Below, in pieces: positions 34,921-43,692 of a DNA stretch of 64,000 bases (positions are counted from its first letter, which is position 1; each line of letters begins with the position of its first letter). The notes beneath the pieces were generated by a model, which ran no database searches, had not been told where the DNA came from, and saw only the letters and a program-made list of their open reading frames with translations. Location of the stretch: positions 434,001-498,000 of the forward strand of contig CAVUNV010000005.1 in assembly GCA_963742925.1 (NCBI GenBank), written 5' to 3'. Both the position numbers and the translations under genes were made by a program. Origin of the DNA: PALSA-612 sp963742925 (lineage in GTDB: Bacteria; Actinomycetota; Thermoleophilia; Gaiellales; Gaiellaceae).

Positions 34921-35675
34921 ACTACGAGGAGGTCGCCGGCCTCCTCCTCGCGGAAGAAGCGCGCGACGTAGTAGGCAAGCAGGCAGAAGAACAGCACCGC
35001 CTCCTCGACGGTCATCGTCACGCCGGCGATGCGCTGGTCCTGGAGCGCCCCGACTCCCCAGAGACGCGACGCGTGCTCGTAGAACGGATAGATCGGCCGG
35101 CCGAGCAGGGAGAGCAGGAGCCCGAGCGGTGAGGCGAAGACGAATGCTGCCGCGAGGTAGACCGACTTGGCCCCGGCGGTCAGGCGGTGCGGCGTGTCCT
35201 GGAAGACCGGCCACCAGAGCAGGGTTCCTGCCGCCAGGTAGCAGAGATGCTCGAGGTGCAGAAGCGAGCTCGGATGCTCGAGCGCGGCGTCGTAGACCCA
35301 GGGCAGGTGCCAGACGAGATAGGTGCCGAGCCACAGTGGAAGCGCGACCATCGGCGCCGTCAGCAGGCGGGCGCCGGGGGCCTGCGCCAGGAAGGCGGCG
35401 AGCGCGGGCGGGATGCCGAGCACGAGCAGCGCCGGCGCCCACTCCGCGATCGCGACGTTCTGGATCAGGTGCGCCGAGAGCAGGTAGTGGTTCGAGATCG
35501 TCGCCAGCGGCGTGACCCGGGTGAAGAAGACGACCGCGACGCCGAGCCCGAAGCAGACGACCCGCCAGCGGGGAGCGGGGAAGACTCTCGTGCCGGCCGC
35601 GTAGAGCACGACGAGCCCCGCAGCCGTCAGGAATCCGTCGGGGTCGAGGCTCCAGTCGGACGGCGCCGCCACCAT
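34911..35675 (-). CDS. CtaG-type (caa3) cytochrome c oxidase assembly protein
   Basis: A 254-residue inner-membrane protein with seven predicted helices, matching the caa3_CtaG family that helps insert copper in caa3 oxidases. Recognisable blocks: LLSAHLIQNVAIAEWAPALL (His in helix), YLVWHLPWVYDAALEHPSSL, LEHLCYLAAGTLLWWPVF and LGLLLSLLGRPIYPFYEHAS. Start ATG 35675 (MVAAPSDWSLDP); the ORF upstream has no homology and crosses tRNA-Gly. The C-terminal codons lie in repeat copy B. No oxidase genes are in the window. Confidence 0.85.
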   Translation of the reverse strand: MVAAPSDWSLDPDGFLTAAGLVVLYAAGTRVFPAPRWRVVCFGLGVAVVFFTRVTPLATISNHYLLSAHLIQNVAIAEWAPALLVLGIPPALAAFLAQAPGARLLTAPMVALPLWLGTYLVWHLPWVYDAALEHPSSLLHLEHLCYLAAGTLLWWPVFQDTPHRLTAGAKSVYLAAAFVFASPLGLLLSLLGRPIYPFYEHASRLWGVGALQDQRIAGVTMTVEEAVLFFCLLAYYVARFFREEEAGDLLVVRK

Positions 35676-35711
35676 CGGTACGCTACTCGCACGGCGCCGA
35701 GGCGCCACCCG

Positions 35712-35781
<70 letters not shown>

Positions 35782-35874
35782 TCTTCTTCGCCTCGCCCTG
35801 GACTACCTCCTGGGCCGGGCCGCGCTCTCACCGCGCTCTCAGACTGGTCGAAGAGGATTAGGCTTGTACCTGAT

Positions 35875-35894
35875 GCCCGCAACCCGTCGCGGGC
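35875..35894. promoter_or_regulatory. Hairpin in the leader of the membrane-protein gene
   Basis: GCCCGC and GCGGGC flank AACCCGTC 34 bases before ATG 35928. It may end the tRNA transcript or act in the leader; a GGGGAGAGGAAT ribosome site follows. Confidence 0.35.
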
Positions 35895-35927
35895 ACGGGG
35901 CCTCGGGGAGAGGAATACGAGACGCCG

Positions 35928-37559
35928 ATGAACGCCACCTTGCAGCCGGCCCGAGCGTCTGATTCACCGATCGTCCGTGAGGCACTTCTCGCCGCCGGCG
36001 CGGCGGCCGCCGTCTCGGCCATCCTCGTCTGGGCAGGGCCGCCCGGCGTCGATCTCGCCGCCCACGTCTACCAGCGGACGTTGTTCCTCCAGCACGGGCT
36101 GACGCTCTGGAACAACTTCTGGTACGCCGGGCGCTACAGCTTCGTCACCTACAGCCTCGTCTATTACCCGCTGGCTGCGCTTGTCGGGATCCGGCTGCTC
36201 GCGGTCGCGACGATCGCGGCGGCGTCGCTGGCCTTCTCGGTGATCGTCTGGCGCGAGTGGGGCTCGCGCGCGCTGTGGTCGTCGCGGACGTTCGCCGTCG
36301 TGTGGGCCGCGATCGCTCTCTCGGCGGCGTTCCCGTTCGCTCTCGGCGCGGCGTTCGCGCTGCTCGCCCTGTGGGCGGCCCAGGCACGGCGGCTCCGGCG
36401 CTTCGCACCGCTCGCTCTGCTGACGCTGGCCGCGAGCCCGGTCGCCTTCCTGCTGCTGGCGCTCGTCCTGGTAGGCGTCGGGATCAGCAGGCACCCCGAA
36501 CGGCGCTTCCTGGTCGGGGCGGGTCTCGTGATCGGCTGCCTCGGCTTCGTCGAGCTCGCGCTGTGGCGGCTGTTCCCGAGTGCGGGGATCTATCCGTTCT
36601 CGTGGGAGGAGCTCGCCGCCGTGCTCGTCTTCTGCGGCTTCGCGACCGTTCTGACCTGGCGGAACGAGCGCGCGCGGGCGCTGCGCTTCGTCTTCCCCGT
36701 CTACGCGGCCGTCTGCGTCGCTGCGTTCGCCGTCCCGTCGGGTCTGGGGGACAACGTCGTCCGGCTTCGCTTTCTCGCCATCCCCATGGCGATCCTCGTG
36801 CTGGCGCTGCGGGACTGGCGGCCGTTGCCCGTCTGCGTGCTGGCGCTCGGGCTCGCGACGTTCTGGAACCTGATCTCCGCTCGCGTTCAACTTCGCGCAG
36901 GCGGCCTCGGACCCGGCAGCGAAGGCGTCCTACTGGGCTCCCGCGGTCGGGTATCTCGAGACCCATCTGTCGCCGAACTACCGGGTCGAGGCGGTCGACA
37001 CCGTCGGCCACTGGGACGTCGTCTACCTACCCCAGGCCGGGATCCCGCTGGCGCGGGGCGGATTCCGGCAGGACGACTTTCCCGAGAACGCCGTTCTCTA
37101 CGGTCGACTGGGGCCGAAGGCCTACGTGTCCTGGCTGCACCGGCTGGGCATCGGCTACGTGGTGCTGACCAGCGCGCCGCCGGACTACAGCGCCGAGGCG
37201 GAAGCGCGACTGGTCGCGAGCGGCCTCGGGCAGCTTCGACTCGTGTTCAGGACGGCGGAGCTGAGGATCTACGCTGTGCGATCGCCGCGACCCTTGATCA
37301 CCGGACCGGGCGCCGCGCGCATCACCTCCTTCAGCCAGGGCGGGATCACGGCGAGTGGTGTCCCGGGCCGGGCATCTACCGCGTCGCCGTCCGCGCCTCG
37401 CCCTACTGGCACGTGACGCGCGGCTGCGTCACGGCCGGCGACGACGGAATGATCCGGCTCCACCTGCCTTCCGCCGGCAAGGTGAGGCTGAACTTCGCTC
37501 TCAGCGCGTCCGGCGCGTTGCAGGCGATCGCCGGAAGCACCGACGACACCTGCTCATAG
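35928..37559 (+). CDS. Polytopic membrane protein, GT-C/YfhO-like, two compensating frame breaks
   Basis: About 543 residues. The first third has helices such as VREALLAAGAAAAVSAILVW and an external VDLAAHVYQRTLFLQHG segment like other GT-C type proteins. Eight or more helices run to residue about 320. A break near 36890 moves into the frame with FNFAQAASDPAAKASYWAPA, VEAVDTVGHWDVVYLPQAG and YVVLTSAPPDYSAEAEARL. A second break near 37365 returns to the original frame for GIYRVAVRASPYWHVTRGC. Two opposite shifts that restore frame are a clear sign of indel errors. The function is not known; it resembles the 12.6-14.7 kb protein in topology. Confidence 0.7.
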   Translation: MNATLQPARASDSPIVREALLAAGAAAAVSAILVWAGPPGVDLAAHVYQRTLFLQHGLTLWNNFWYAGRYSFVTYSLVYYPLAALVGIRLLAVATIAAASLAFSVIVWREWGSRALWSSRTFAVVWAAIALSAAFPFALGAAFALLALWAAQARRLRRFAPLALLTLAASPVAFLLLALVLVGVGISRHPERRFLVGAGLVIGCLGFVELALWRLFPSAGIYPFSWEELAAVLVFCGFATVLTWRNERARALRFVFPVYAAVCVAAFAVPSGLGDNVVRLRFLAIPMAILVLALRDWRPLPVCVLALGLATFWNLISARVQLRAGGLGPGSEGVLLGSRGRVSRDPSVAELPGRGGRHRRPLGRRLPTPGRDPAGAGRIPAGRLSRERRSLRSTGAEGLRVLAAPAGHRLRGADQRAAGLQRRGGSATGRERPRAASTRVQDGGAEDLRCAIAATLDHRTGRRAHHLLQPGRDHGEWCPGPGIYRVAVRASPYWHVTRGCVTAGDDGMIRLHLPSAGKVRLNFALSASGALQAIAGSTDDTCS

Positions 37560-37609
37560 TCCCCCGTTCTGGGGACGACAGCCGTCGTCGTATGTCTCAC
37601 GCTGAGTCC

Positions 37610-37933
37610 ATGAGAGGAATCGCCAGGCGCTTCGGGATCGCGTTCGTCGTCTTCGACCTGCTCGTCGGTGTCGCCTCGGCAGCAGTGCTCCACCAGGCAG
37701 CAGGCTCGGGCGGCGCGAAGATGAGCTCCTCGCGGCTCGAGCAGGTCGTCGATGCGTCCATCGCGGCCTCTCACCGCGACTCGAGGTGGCCGCTGAACGT
37801 CCGCACGAGCTGCTCGGTCGACGCGAGCGGCGGCTGGGACTACTACTGCGTCAGCTCGGACGGCTCTCGCACGCTCTACGACGTCTCGGGCGACCGGATC
37901 ACCCGGCGCTCGGATCTTCGGTCCTACCGCTGA
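37610..37933 (+). CDS. Small exported or membrane-anchored protein, unknown
   Basis: A 107-residue protein with an N-terminal helix (FGIAFVVFDLLVGVASAAVL) and a soluble C-terminus with two cysteines (NVRTSCSVDASGGWDYYCVS) that could form a disulfide outside the cell. It has the look of a DUF4333-like lipoprotein-type domain but lacks a lipobox. ATG 37610 is chosen; ATG 37592 is the alternative. No family recognised with confidence. Confidence 0.6.
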   Translation: MRGIARRFGIAFVVFDLLVGVASAAVLHQAAGSGGAKMSSSRLEQVVDASIAASHRDSRWPLNVRTSCSVDASGGWDYYCVSSDGSRTLYDVSGDRITRRSDLRSYR

Positions 37934-37937
37934 CCCT

Positions 37938-38834
37938 CTAGAGCACGGCGAGCACGTTCTTCGCCAGCTTCCGCTGGCCGAGCACGTTCGGGTGGAAGCT
38001 GTACTGGAACTCGGTCGGGACGATTTCGAGCCCGTTGAACCACGGACTCGCAGAGCATGCGTCGTGACCGGCGAACCCCGACGGGGCCAGGTACGCCACA
38101 TTCGCGCCTGCCTTGACCGTCGAGGCCCGGATCGCGTCGTTCAGCGCGACCGCCATGCGGCTCAGCCAGCGCAGGTCCTGCGCCTCGAACCAGAGCCGGC
38201 ACCTCGAGAGGGCCGGGACAGAGGCCGGGAAGGGGCTCGGGTAGCCGAGGACGACGATGCGCGCGCGTGGAGCCCGCGCGCGGATGGCCCGGTACAGGAC
38301 CGGAAGGGTCGTGCGGAGGCGCTGGATCTCGTCCTGGACGCGGACGCGCCAGTCGTCCTGACAGCTGCCGAGCACGGGCAAGATGTGAGCGACGATGCAG
38401 CGCAGATACGCGCTTCCGAACTGGGCGTCGTTGCCGCCGATCGTGAGCGTGACGAGGTCGACGCCGCGATCCGACTGCCCGGGCGGCGCGATCCGGTCGA
38501 GCTGGGCGATCTCCCCCGGATTCTCGTGGTTGACCTTCGTCATGTCCGCAACGCGCGCTCCGCTGCAGGCCCAGAACCCCCAGATCCCCGGCGAGCTCCG
38601 CCGGCCGGCGATCAGGGAGGGGTAGGCGCGGAACGAGCGGTGGCAGGTGTCGTGCACAGGCACGTACTTGTCCGTCCCCTGCCGGAACGGTGGCACTCCT
38701 TCACCGGACGAGAACGAGTCTCCGAGCGCGATGTAGCGGAGCGGCCGGGGTGCGCTCGAGTCCGACGCCGAGGCAAGGACGAGGGCGGCGCAGACGAGCC
38801 CGCCGATGACGCCCAATCGCGCTACGCCTCGCAT
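37938..38834 (-). CDS. Secreted SGNH/GDSL hydrolase
   Basis: A 298-residue lipase/esterase-like enzyme. The signal peptide (RLGVIGGLVCAALVLASA) precedes the block I motif ALGDSFSSGEG with the Ser nucleophile. Block III is TIGGNDAQFG, and block V carries the Asp/His as SFHPNVLGQ. Cys pairs (DTCHRSF, WACSGA, RCIVAH, GSCQDD) indicate disulfides as in SEST-type secreted esterases. Start ATG 38834; the longer reading to 39227 is antisense to the next gene. The divergent start is 19 bases away. Confidence 0.88.
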   Translation of the reverse strand: MRGVARLGVIGGLVCAALVLASASDSSAPRPLRYIALGDSFSSGEGVPPFRQGTDKYVPVHDTCHRSFRAYPSLIAGRRSSPGIWGFWACSGARVADMTKVNHENPGEIAQLDRIAPPGQSDRGVDLVTLTIGGNDAQFGSAYLRCIVAHILPVLGSCQDDWRVRVQDEIQRLRTTLPVLYRAIRARAPRARIVVLGYPSPFPASVPALSRCRLWFEAQDLRWLSRMAVALNDAIRASTVKAGANVAYLAPSGFAGHDACSASPWFNGLEIVPTEFQYSFHPNVLGQRKLAKNVLAVL

Positions 38835-38853
38835 CGCGTCATAGATTAAGCGC
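38835..38853. promoter_or_regulatory. 19-bp bidirectional leaderless promoter (SGNH hydrolase / YczE-like)
   Basis: TAGATT (38842-38847) ends 6 nt before the plus TTG start. On the minus strand TAATCT (38848-38843) ends 8 nt before the SGNH ATG. The two -10 boxes overlap in a shared AGATTA core. Confidence 0.55.
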
Positions 38854-39522
38854 TTGCACGCGCCACCACGCATCCGCGGCGGTCTCGCGGCGCGGCTCGC
38901 CGTCCTCGTCGGCGGCCTGTTTCTGTTCGCGCTCGGGATCGTCGCGTTCCTCGAGTCGAGGCTTGGCCTGTCGCCGTGGGACGTGCTGCACCAGGGGATC
39001 GCCGAGCACTCGCCGCTCTCGTTCGGTGAGGCGAACATCGTCGTCAGCGTTCTGGTCGTCACGCTCGCGTGGTTGCTCGGGGCCCAGGTCGGCATCGGCA
39101 CGCTCGCGAACGCCTTCCTCGTGGGTGGCTTTGTCGCTGGGCTGACGGCGATCGGCGCCGTGCAGGATCTCGCGCACGACCCGCTCGGCGTCCGGATCGC
39201 CCTGCTCGCCGTCGGCGTCGTGCTCACCGGCGTCGGCTCGGGGCTCTACCTCGGGGCGGCGTTCGGGGCGGGGCCCCGCGACTCGCTGATGGTCGTCGGC
39301 TCGCGGCGGCTCTCGCTGCGGATCGCCGTCGTCCGTGTCGGGATCGAGCTCTGTGCGCTCGGGATCGGCATCGCGCTCGGCGGCACGTTCGGGCTCGGGA
39401 CCATCGCCTTCGCGCTCCTGATCGGGCCGTCGATCGAGCTTGCGTTCTGGCTCTTCGGCCGCGCCCGGCTGACGCTGCCCCCGTCGCCCAGCGCGGTCCC
39501 GGTGCCCGTCTACGACCTCTGA
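38854..39522 (+). CDS. YczE/YitT-family membrane protein
   Basis: A 222-residue protein with five predicted helices: LAVLVGGLFLFALGIVAFLE, NIVVSVLVVTLAWLLGAQVG, LANAFLVGGFVAGLTAIGAV, IALLAVGVVLTGVGSGLYLG and GIELCALGIGIALGGTFGLG. The family motif LGLSPWDVLHQGIA after helix 1 and AGPRDSLMV before the last pair is typical of YczE. Function is unknown in the family. TTG start 38854 by the -10 spacing; the stop is 2 bases from the PPIase stop (convergent). Confidence 0.83.
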   Translation: MHAPPRIRGGLAARLAVLVGGLFLFALGIVAFLESRLGLSPWDVLHQGIAEHSPLSFGEANIVVSVLVVTLAWLLGAQVGIGTLANAFLVGGFVAGLTAIGAVQDLAHDPLGVRIALLAVGVVLTGVGSGLYLGAAFGAGPRDSLMVVGSRRLSLRIAVVRVGIELCALGIGIALGGTFGLGTIAFALLIGPSIELAFWLFGRARLTLPPSPSAVPVPVYDL

Positions 39523-39523
39523 G

Positions 39524-39982
39524 CTAGCTTCCGAGCTCGACGCGCTCGATCACGACGGGCTCGTTCGGCCGGTCGCGCGAGTCCTTCGGGACCGCGGAGA
39601 TCGCGTCGACGACGTCCATCCCCTCGGCCACGCGTCCGAAGACGGTGTGCTTGCCGTCGAGCCACGGGCAAGCCTCCGCGGTGACGACGAAGAACTGGCT
39701 GCCGTTCGTGTTCGGCCCGGCGTTCGCCATCGCGAGCGCTCCGCGGACGACGCGATGGTCGTTCGGCTCGTCCTCGAACGTGTAGCCGGGCCCGCCGGTT
39801 CCGTCGCCGCGCGGGCAACCGGCCTGGATCATGAAGTCGTCGATCACGCGGTGGAAGGTGAGCCCGTCGTAGAAGCCCTTGCGGGCCAGGTCCTCGAAGT
39901 TCTGGACGGTCTTCGGCGCGTCCTCGGGGAAGAGCTCGACCCGGATCGGCCCATGGTTGGTCTGCAGCGTGGCTTCGGTCAT
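39524..39982 (-). CDS. Peptidyl-prolyl cis-trans isomerase, cyclophilin type
   Basis: A 152-residue cytoplasmic cyclophilin. The catalytic Arg is in GLTFHRVIDDFMIQAGCPRG, the substrate loop is ALAMANAGPNTNGSQFFVV, and HTVFGRVAEGMDVVD closes the fold. It speeds proline isomerisation during folding. ATG 39982, with TACGGT on the minus strand ending 6 nt upstream (39989-39994). A copy of the short dispersed repeat lies just upstream. Confidence 0.93.
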   Translation of the reverse strand: MTEATLQTNHGPIRVELFPEDAPKTVQNFEDLARKGFYDGLTFHRVIDDFMIQAGCPRGDGTGGPGYTFEDEPNDHRVVRGALAMANAGPNTNGSQFFVVTAEACPWLDGKHTVFGRVAEGMDVVDAISAVPKDSRDRPNEPVVIERVELGS

Positions 39983-39997
39983 GGCCGCACCGTACCT

Positions 39998-40035
39998 GTC
40001 CGAGTGCCTGTCCCTCGGACGTGTCCTGCACGGCC
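39998..40035. repeat. Dispersed intergenic repeat, copy 2
   Basis: GTCCGAGTGCCTGTCCCTCG then GACGTGTCCTGCACGGCC. It matches 29511-29539 and contains an inverted GTCCGA/TCGGAC. It sits 15 bases upstream of the cyclophilin start. Confidence 0.5.
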
Positions 40036-40133
40036 AGGCTCGGACCTGGCCCGAACGGACGTGTCCGGCCATGGCTCAAGAGGAGGGCGGTCACGCCTCG
40101 ACTCTTCTGAGATGCACGGCCGCCGCCCACCAG

Positions 40134-40161
40134 CAGTGACTGTCCCATGGGACAGTCACTG
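40134..40161. promoter_or_regulatory. Perfect 28-bp palindrome upstream of tRNA-Arg
   Basis: CAGTGACTGTCCCA (40134-40147) is followed at once by its exact reverse complement. It lies 80 bases before tRNA-Arg and 150 bases before the cyclophilin start on the other strand. Candidate operator or cruciform site. Confidence 0.6.
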
Positions 40162-40241
40162 TGACGTGTCGGGGGGAGCCGGTCTCGGACACGGCCGCAG
40201 GAGACCGGGTGCCCGCCCTTGTACCCTTGCTGCACCGACGA

Positions 40242-40317
40242 GCGCCTGTAGCTCAGGGGACAGAGCGACGGCCTTCTAAGCCGTGGGTCGGAGGTTCGAA
40301 TCCTCCCAGGCGCACCA
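40242..40317 (+). tRNA. tRNA-Arg (TCT), CCA encoded
   Basis: Acceptor GCGCCTG/CAGGCGC, D arm GCTC..GAGC, anticodon stem ACGGC/GCCGT with loop CTTCTAA (anticodon TCT), T arm GGAGG-TTCGAAT-CCTCC, discriminator A, CCA at 40315-40317. It marks the border between the compact left part and the accessory right part; no integrase gene is seen next to it. Confidence 0.95.
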
Positions 40318-40567
40318 CGATCCTCACCGGATTCCCCCGATTTCCAGGGGGAGTTCGGCTGCCGCCGGGCTTGCGTTGCACGTATCGCCCTGGTCAGTCA
40401 TCGACTTCCCCGCGTCTCCTGCTACATCACCGCTACATGAGAGCGGCAGGTCGCGAGCTATGGCGGAAGGGCCGACAAAGGGGAACTAGACGTGTTCGCC
40501 CCGCCTCCCTACCATGCGCTCGCGTACTCGTGCGCTCCGTCGGGGACTACCAGAGGGGGACAGCTAC

Positions 40568-40908
40568 ATGCGCTACTTCATCGTCGCTTTGCTTGCTTCG
40601 GCTGCAACGTTGGCGGCCACTGCAAGCCTCGGATGGGCATCACATGCCTCTACTAGGTCGGGCGAGGCCAGTTCTATCGGATCCGTTCGTACGGCTTCAT
40701 CCTGATCCCTGGCCTCGATCTGGATTGCAGCTACTTGCCCAGGGACCTTCGGCGGCTGGAGGTTGGTCCGGTTCTCAACTGCAACCGCTTGAGCACGAAC
40801 ACAGGCTCAGGTTCTGCCACCTCGCGAGTAGTGGGAGTCGGCAGGTATCACATGTGGATCACAAACGAGTCGGCACAGATCGTCGGCTGTTGGGCGAGGA
40901 CGCCCTGA
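40568..40908 (+). CDS. Small secreted protein, frame break
   Basis: ATG 40568 follows a GAGGGGGACAGCT ribosome site. The signal peptide MRYFIVALLASAATLAATAS is followed by a frame change near 40660. Past it the reading is GQFYRIRSYGFILIPGLDLD, VGPVLNCNRLSTNTGSGSAT and RYHMWITNESAQIVGCWART to TGA 40906-40908. Two or three cysteines suggest disulfides. The family is not recognised. This is the first gene after tRNA-Arg, and its base composition is less GC-rich than genes to the left. Confidence 0.5.
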
Positions 40909-41535
40909 ACCCGAAGGGCAATAGATGCGTCCGGTCTTCTTGCCGAGCGTAGGGTGCGTTGCCCCAGTGGCTGGGCAGAGGCCTGCAAAGCCCTTTTGAC
41001 CCGTTTTCCCGGTCTTGCCCACCGAGGCACACTGGGCCACTCTCAGACACACCGAGCACGGGAAGCTCCTGGAAACAGGGGCTTTCGTGCTTTAGAGAGT
41101 GAACCCACTGGGCCACGTTGGGGAACACCGGGACACACCGAGTCCCGCTGGGCCTGCTACCACCCTGCTACTTGAAATGAGTCCGGCTGCCGTAGGCACG
41201 GATGCTGGCAGTCCTGAGGCACCGAATCGCAGCACACAGACACCGAGCAGGGGCAGGTACCGGCGCAGCTCGAACTCGGGGAGTTCGTGAACCTTCTCGG
41301 CCCGCCACGGCTCCAGCCGCGCCCGCACTGGCGAGGAAGCAGCGAGGATGCGCTGCGACGCGAAACCATTGACGTGGCCCGTGTTTCTACGGCTGGAGGT
41401 CGGGCACCTGGTCACCGGGCAACGGCATCCCCGGCGAGACGCCGGGTCATCCGCTTGCTCGACCCGACGAGGCCCACGTCGCCGCGAGGTTCTTGAGCGC
41501 CCTCCAACCGCCCTTAGCGGCTAGACGACGAGCGT
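40909..41535. other. Gene-poor stretch with short imperfect repeats
   Basis: About 630 bases without a convincing gene. ACTGGGCCAC and GACACACCGAG each occur twice (near 41028-41065 and 41106-41145). Short ORFs on both strands have no recognisable domain. Probably accessory or decayed DNA following tRNA-Arg. Confidence 0.4.
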
Positions 41536-41574
41536 GGGACTCCCAAGACGGGGGAAGGGTGACCGGATTTGGAT
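41536..41574. repeat. 39-bp direct repeat, left copy
   Basis: GGGACTCCCAAGACGGGGG, nine variable bases, CGGATTTGGAT. The same structure and spacing recur at 42727-42765, flanking the methyltransferase gene. Confidence 0.65.
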
Positions 41575-41643
41575 ACCTGTCTGCCTTCGGGTGACAGCCT
41601 TGCGCTTTGTCAGGCGCGCGCCGAGGATGCGGTGGTGGCCGGG

Positions 41644-42459
41644 ATGCTGTACGACAGCGAGGCAGCCGCGCGGCTTGAGCGGGCGTACGCGACGACCGAC
41701 ATGTGCGTTCAGCGCGAAGAGTTGCGGCGGTCGCTCCGAGCGTCAGCGGGCGAGGCGATCCTCGACCTTGGTTCAGGTCATGGGTTCCTCGCCTGCGAAC
41801 TCGCAGAGGAGGTCGGTGCAAGCGGCCGGATCGTAGGGGTGGACATCAGCTTGGACATGAACTCGATCGCCTCAAAGCGTGTCGCGGCCTGCGGATTCGG
41901 CGACCGGGTCGAGATCTTGGCGGGCGACGCGAGCGCCCTTGCGTTTGCAGACGCCACCTTCGACGCCGCTGTGTCGATGCAGGTCATTGAGTACCTCGCC
42001 GAGCCGGACGCCGCGCTCCAGCAGCTTGCCCGCGTCCTGCGACCCGGCGGACGCCTCGTAATCATCGACACCGATTGGGACTCGCTCGTCTGGGCAGCTA
42101 CGGATCGCCGCCGGGCCGCTCGAATCGCGGCCGCGTGGAACGAGCACGTCGCAGATCCCTACCTTCCGCGCTCGCTCGCGCCCCGCCTCCGGGCTGCCGG
42201 ATTGGAGGTCAAAGAAGTCCGGATCGCCCCGATTCTCAACACGGCATACGACGCCACGAGCTTCAGCTACAACATCGCCACGCTGATCGCCTCATTCGTC
42301 CCCGGACACGGAGGCATCTCGGAAGACGAGGCAACCGACTGGCTCAACGACCTCGCAGAGCTTCAGCACCAAGGGAGGTACTTCTTCAGCGTAAATCGAT
42401 ACCTCTTCGCCGCTTCGCGTCCCCAGAGTGTCGGCCCGTGCTCAGCGACTGGTCTCTGA
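41644..42459 (+). CDS. Class I SAM-dependent methyltransferase
   Basis: About 271 residues from ATG 41644 (MLYDSEAAARLERAYATTDM). Motif I is ILDLGSGHGFLACELAEE, then GRIVGVDISLDM, the acidic AGDASALAFADATFDAA and RPGGRLVIIDTDWDS: a complete Methyltransf_11/25 fold, with the C-terminal SFSYNIATLIASFVPGHGG as a substrate cap. TTG 41569 would add 25 residues but lies inside the direct repeat, so the ATG is preferred. The substrate is unknown. It is a lone gene between two 39-bp repeats, possibly a mobile cassette. Confidence 0.85.
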   Translation: MLYDSEAAARLERAYATTDMCVQREELRRSLRASAGEAILDLGSGHGFLACELAEEVGASGRIVGVDISLDMNSIASKRVAACGFGDRVEILAGDASALAFADATFDAAVSMQVIEYLAEPDAALQQLARVLRPGGRLVIIDTDWDSLVWAATDRRRAARIAAAWNEHVADPYLPRSLAPRLRAAGLEVKEVRIAPILNTAYDATSFSYNIATLIASFVPGHGGISEDEATDWLNDLAELQHQGRYFFSVNRYLFAASRPQSVGPCSATGL

Positions 42460-42726
42460 AGCTGCGGCGGCTGAGCGCGGCTCAGCACAACGGTAGCGGC
42501 CTGTGTGTGTGATTCGCTGGGTTACCGCTTCGAGGCCACCCAGGCGCTCCGGCAAACCTCCACCGAGCCGTTGTCTGGGGCATCATCGACGAACCGTCGG
42601 CCGGGTGCCCTCCTTACCATCCTCTCGCTTTTGGAGAAGGTGCTCCGCGCCCGTCCTGCCAAGACAAGCACGGACTCTTCTCTTTTGGGCACGGTCAGTC
42701 AGACGCGCGGGTTACGCGACAAGCTT

Positions 42727-42765
42727 GGGACTCCCAAGACGGGGGGTCGATCCTCGGATTTGGAT
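42727..42765. repeat. 39-bp direct repeat, right copy
   Basis: Same fixed blocks as 41536-41574, 1,191 bases away. The rest of 42460-42823 shows no gene. Confidence 0.65.
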
Positions 42766-42823
42766 GCCCCGATCCTCAAGGCGGGGGCACGGAAGGGGGC
42801 ACGGTTTGGTGGTCCCCATAGAC

Positions 42824-43399
42824 TCACCGCGAAGGACGTTCATGGATGCGCTTGGCTTGTTGCTTGAAGACCTGCACGACCTCTACAGGAGGACAGGACG
42901 CGAGGTCGTCTATCTCCGCGAGGATGGGACGCCCGGCGCTCTTCGACCAGTCCGGATGGGCGAGAATCGCCGAGACCGCGTAGGCCACCGAGACGCCGGC
43001 CCCGATCGCGAGGAACACGTACTGGATGCGAAGGAACCCGCTGCGGGCAAGCAGCGAACCGACGACGACCACCGCCACCGCATCCGAGACGGGCACCGGG
43101 ACGCCGAACAGCGACAGCGCCGCGCCGATCCCTGCGAACTCCGAGATCGTCGTCCCGAGATTCGCGATCAGCATCGTCCCGATCGCGAGCGCGGCCCAGC
43201 GGATGCCGAAGCTCTCTCGGATCAGGTCGAGCAATCCGCGGCCCGTCGCCAACCCCAGCCGAGCGCCGGCCTCCTGCGTGACGAAGAGGGCGAGCATGCT
43301 CGCGAGCACGATCCACAGCAGCGCGTAGCCGAACTGGGCCCCAACGACCGAGTAGGTCGTGATCCCACCCGCGTCGTTGTCAGCAAAACCGCTCACCAT
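42824..43399 (-). pseudogene. Truncated Nramp-related divalent metal transporter
   Basis: Only the first half of an Nramp-like protein remains. Coding sense with LPTLAFLAVLGPGMVSGFAD continues upstream of ATG 43399 to near 43500 without a start, so the 5' end is also damaged. Helix 1 carries ADNDAGGITTYS in place of the DPGN metal motif. FGYALLWIVLASMLALFVTQ and SEFAGIGAALSLFGVPVPVS are typical. After HPDWSKSAG the sequence departs from the family and stops, about 190 of an expected 430 residues, losing the helix-6 metal site. Non-functional as it stands. It is divergent from the NmtR-like sensor. Confidence 0.75.
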
Positions 43400-43692
43400 C
43401 CCCGGCCCGAGAACGGCGAGGAATGCGAGCGTCGGAAGCTGGATCGCCGTGACACGCCCGAACCCGGGCGGGACCAGGCCGCGCCGTGCGCGCAGCCGAC
43501 GCCGACGGAGTGCGGGAAGCCAGGCGGTTCATCCGCCACCCGTCAGAACAAGCGTGAGCGAACGCCGACCGCTAGACCAGGGCGCAGCGGGCGAGCCTGA
43601 CAGTCCGCGGGCAGGGACTCGGAGGCTCATCGGGCCTCACCGTCGACTCACCTCCCGCAAGCAGCACCATGCCGCGACCATAACACGAATAC

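Noticed and set aside
40242..41600. Integrase next to tRNA-Arg
   Set aside because: ORFs in 40.9-41.5 kb were inspected on both strands for tyrosine or serine recombinase motifs and none was found; no duplicated tRNA 3' end was noticed downstream.
42503..43600. Plus-strand 365-residue ORF across the Nramp-like region
   Set aside because: Arg/Asp/Glu-rich antisense shadow of the transporter fragment without motifs.
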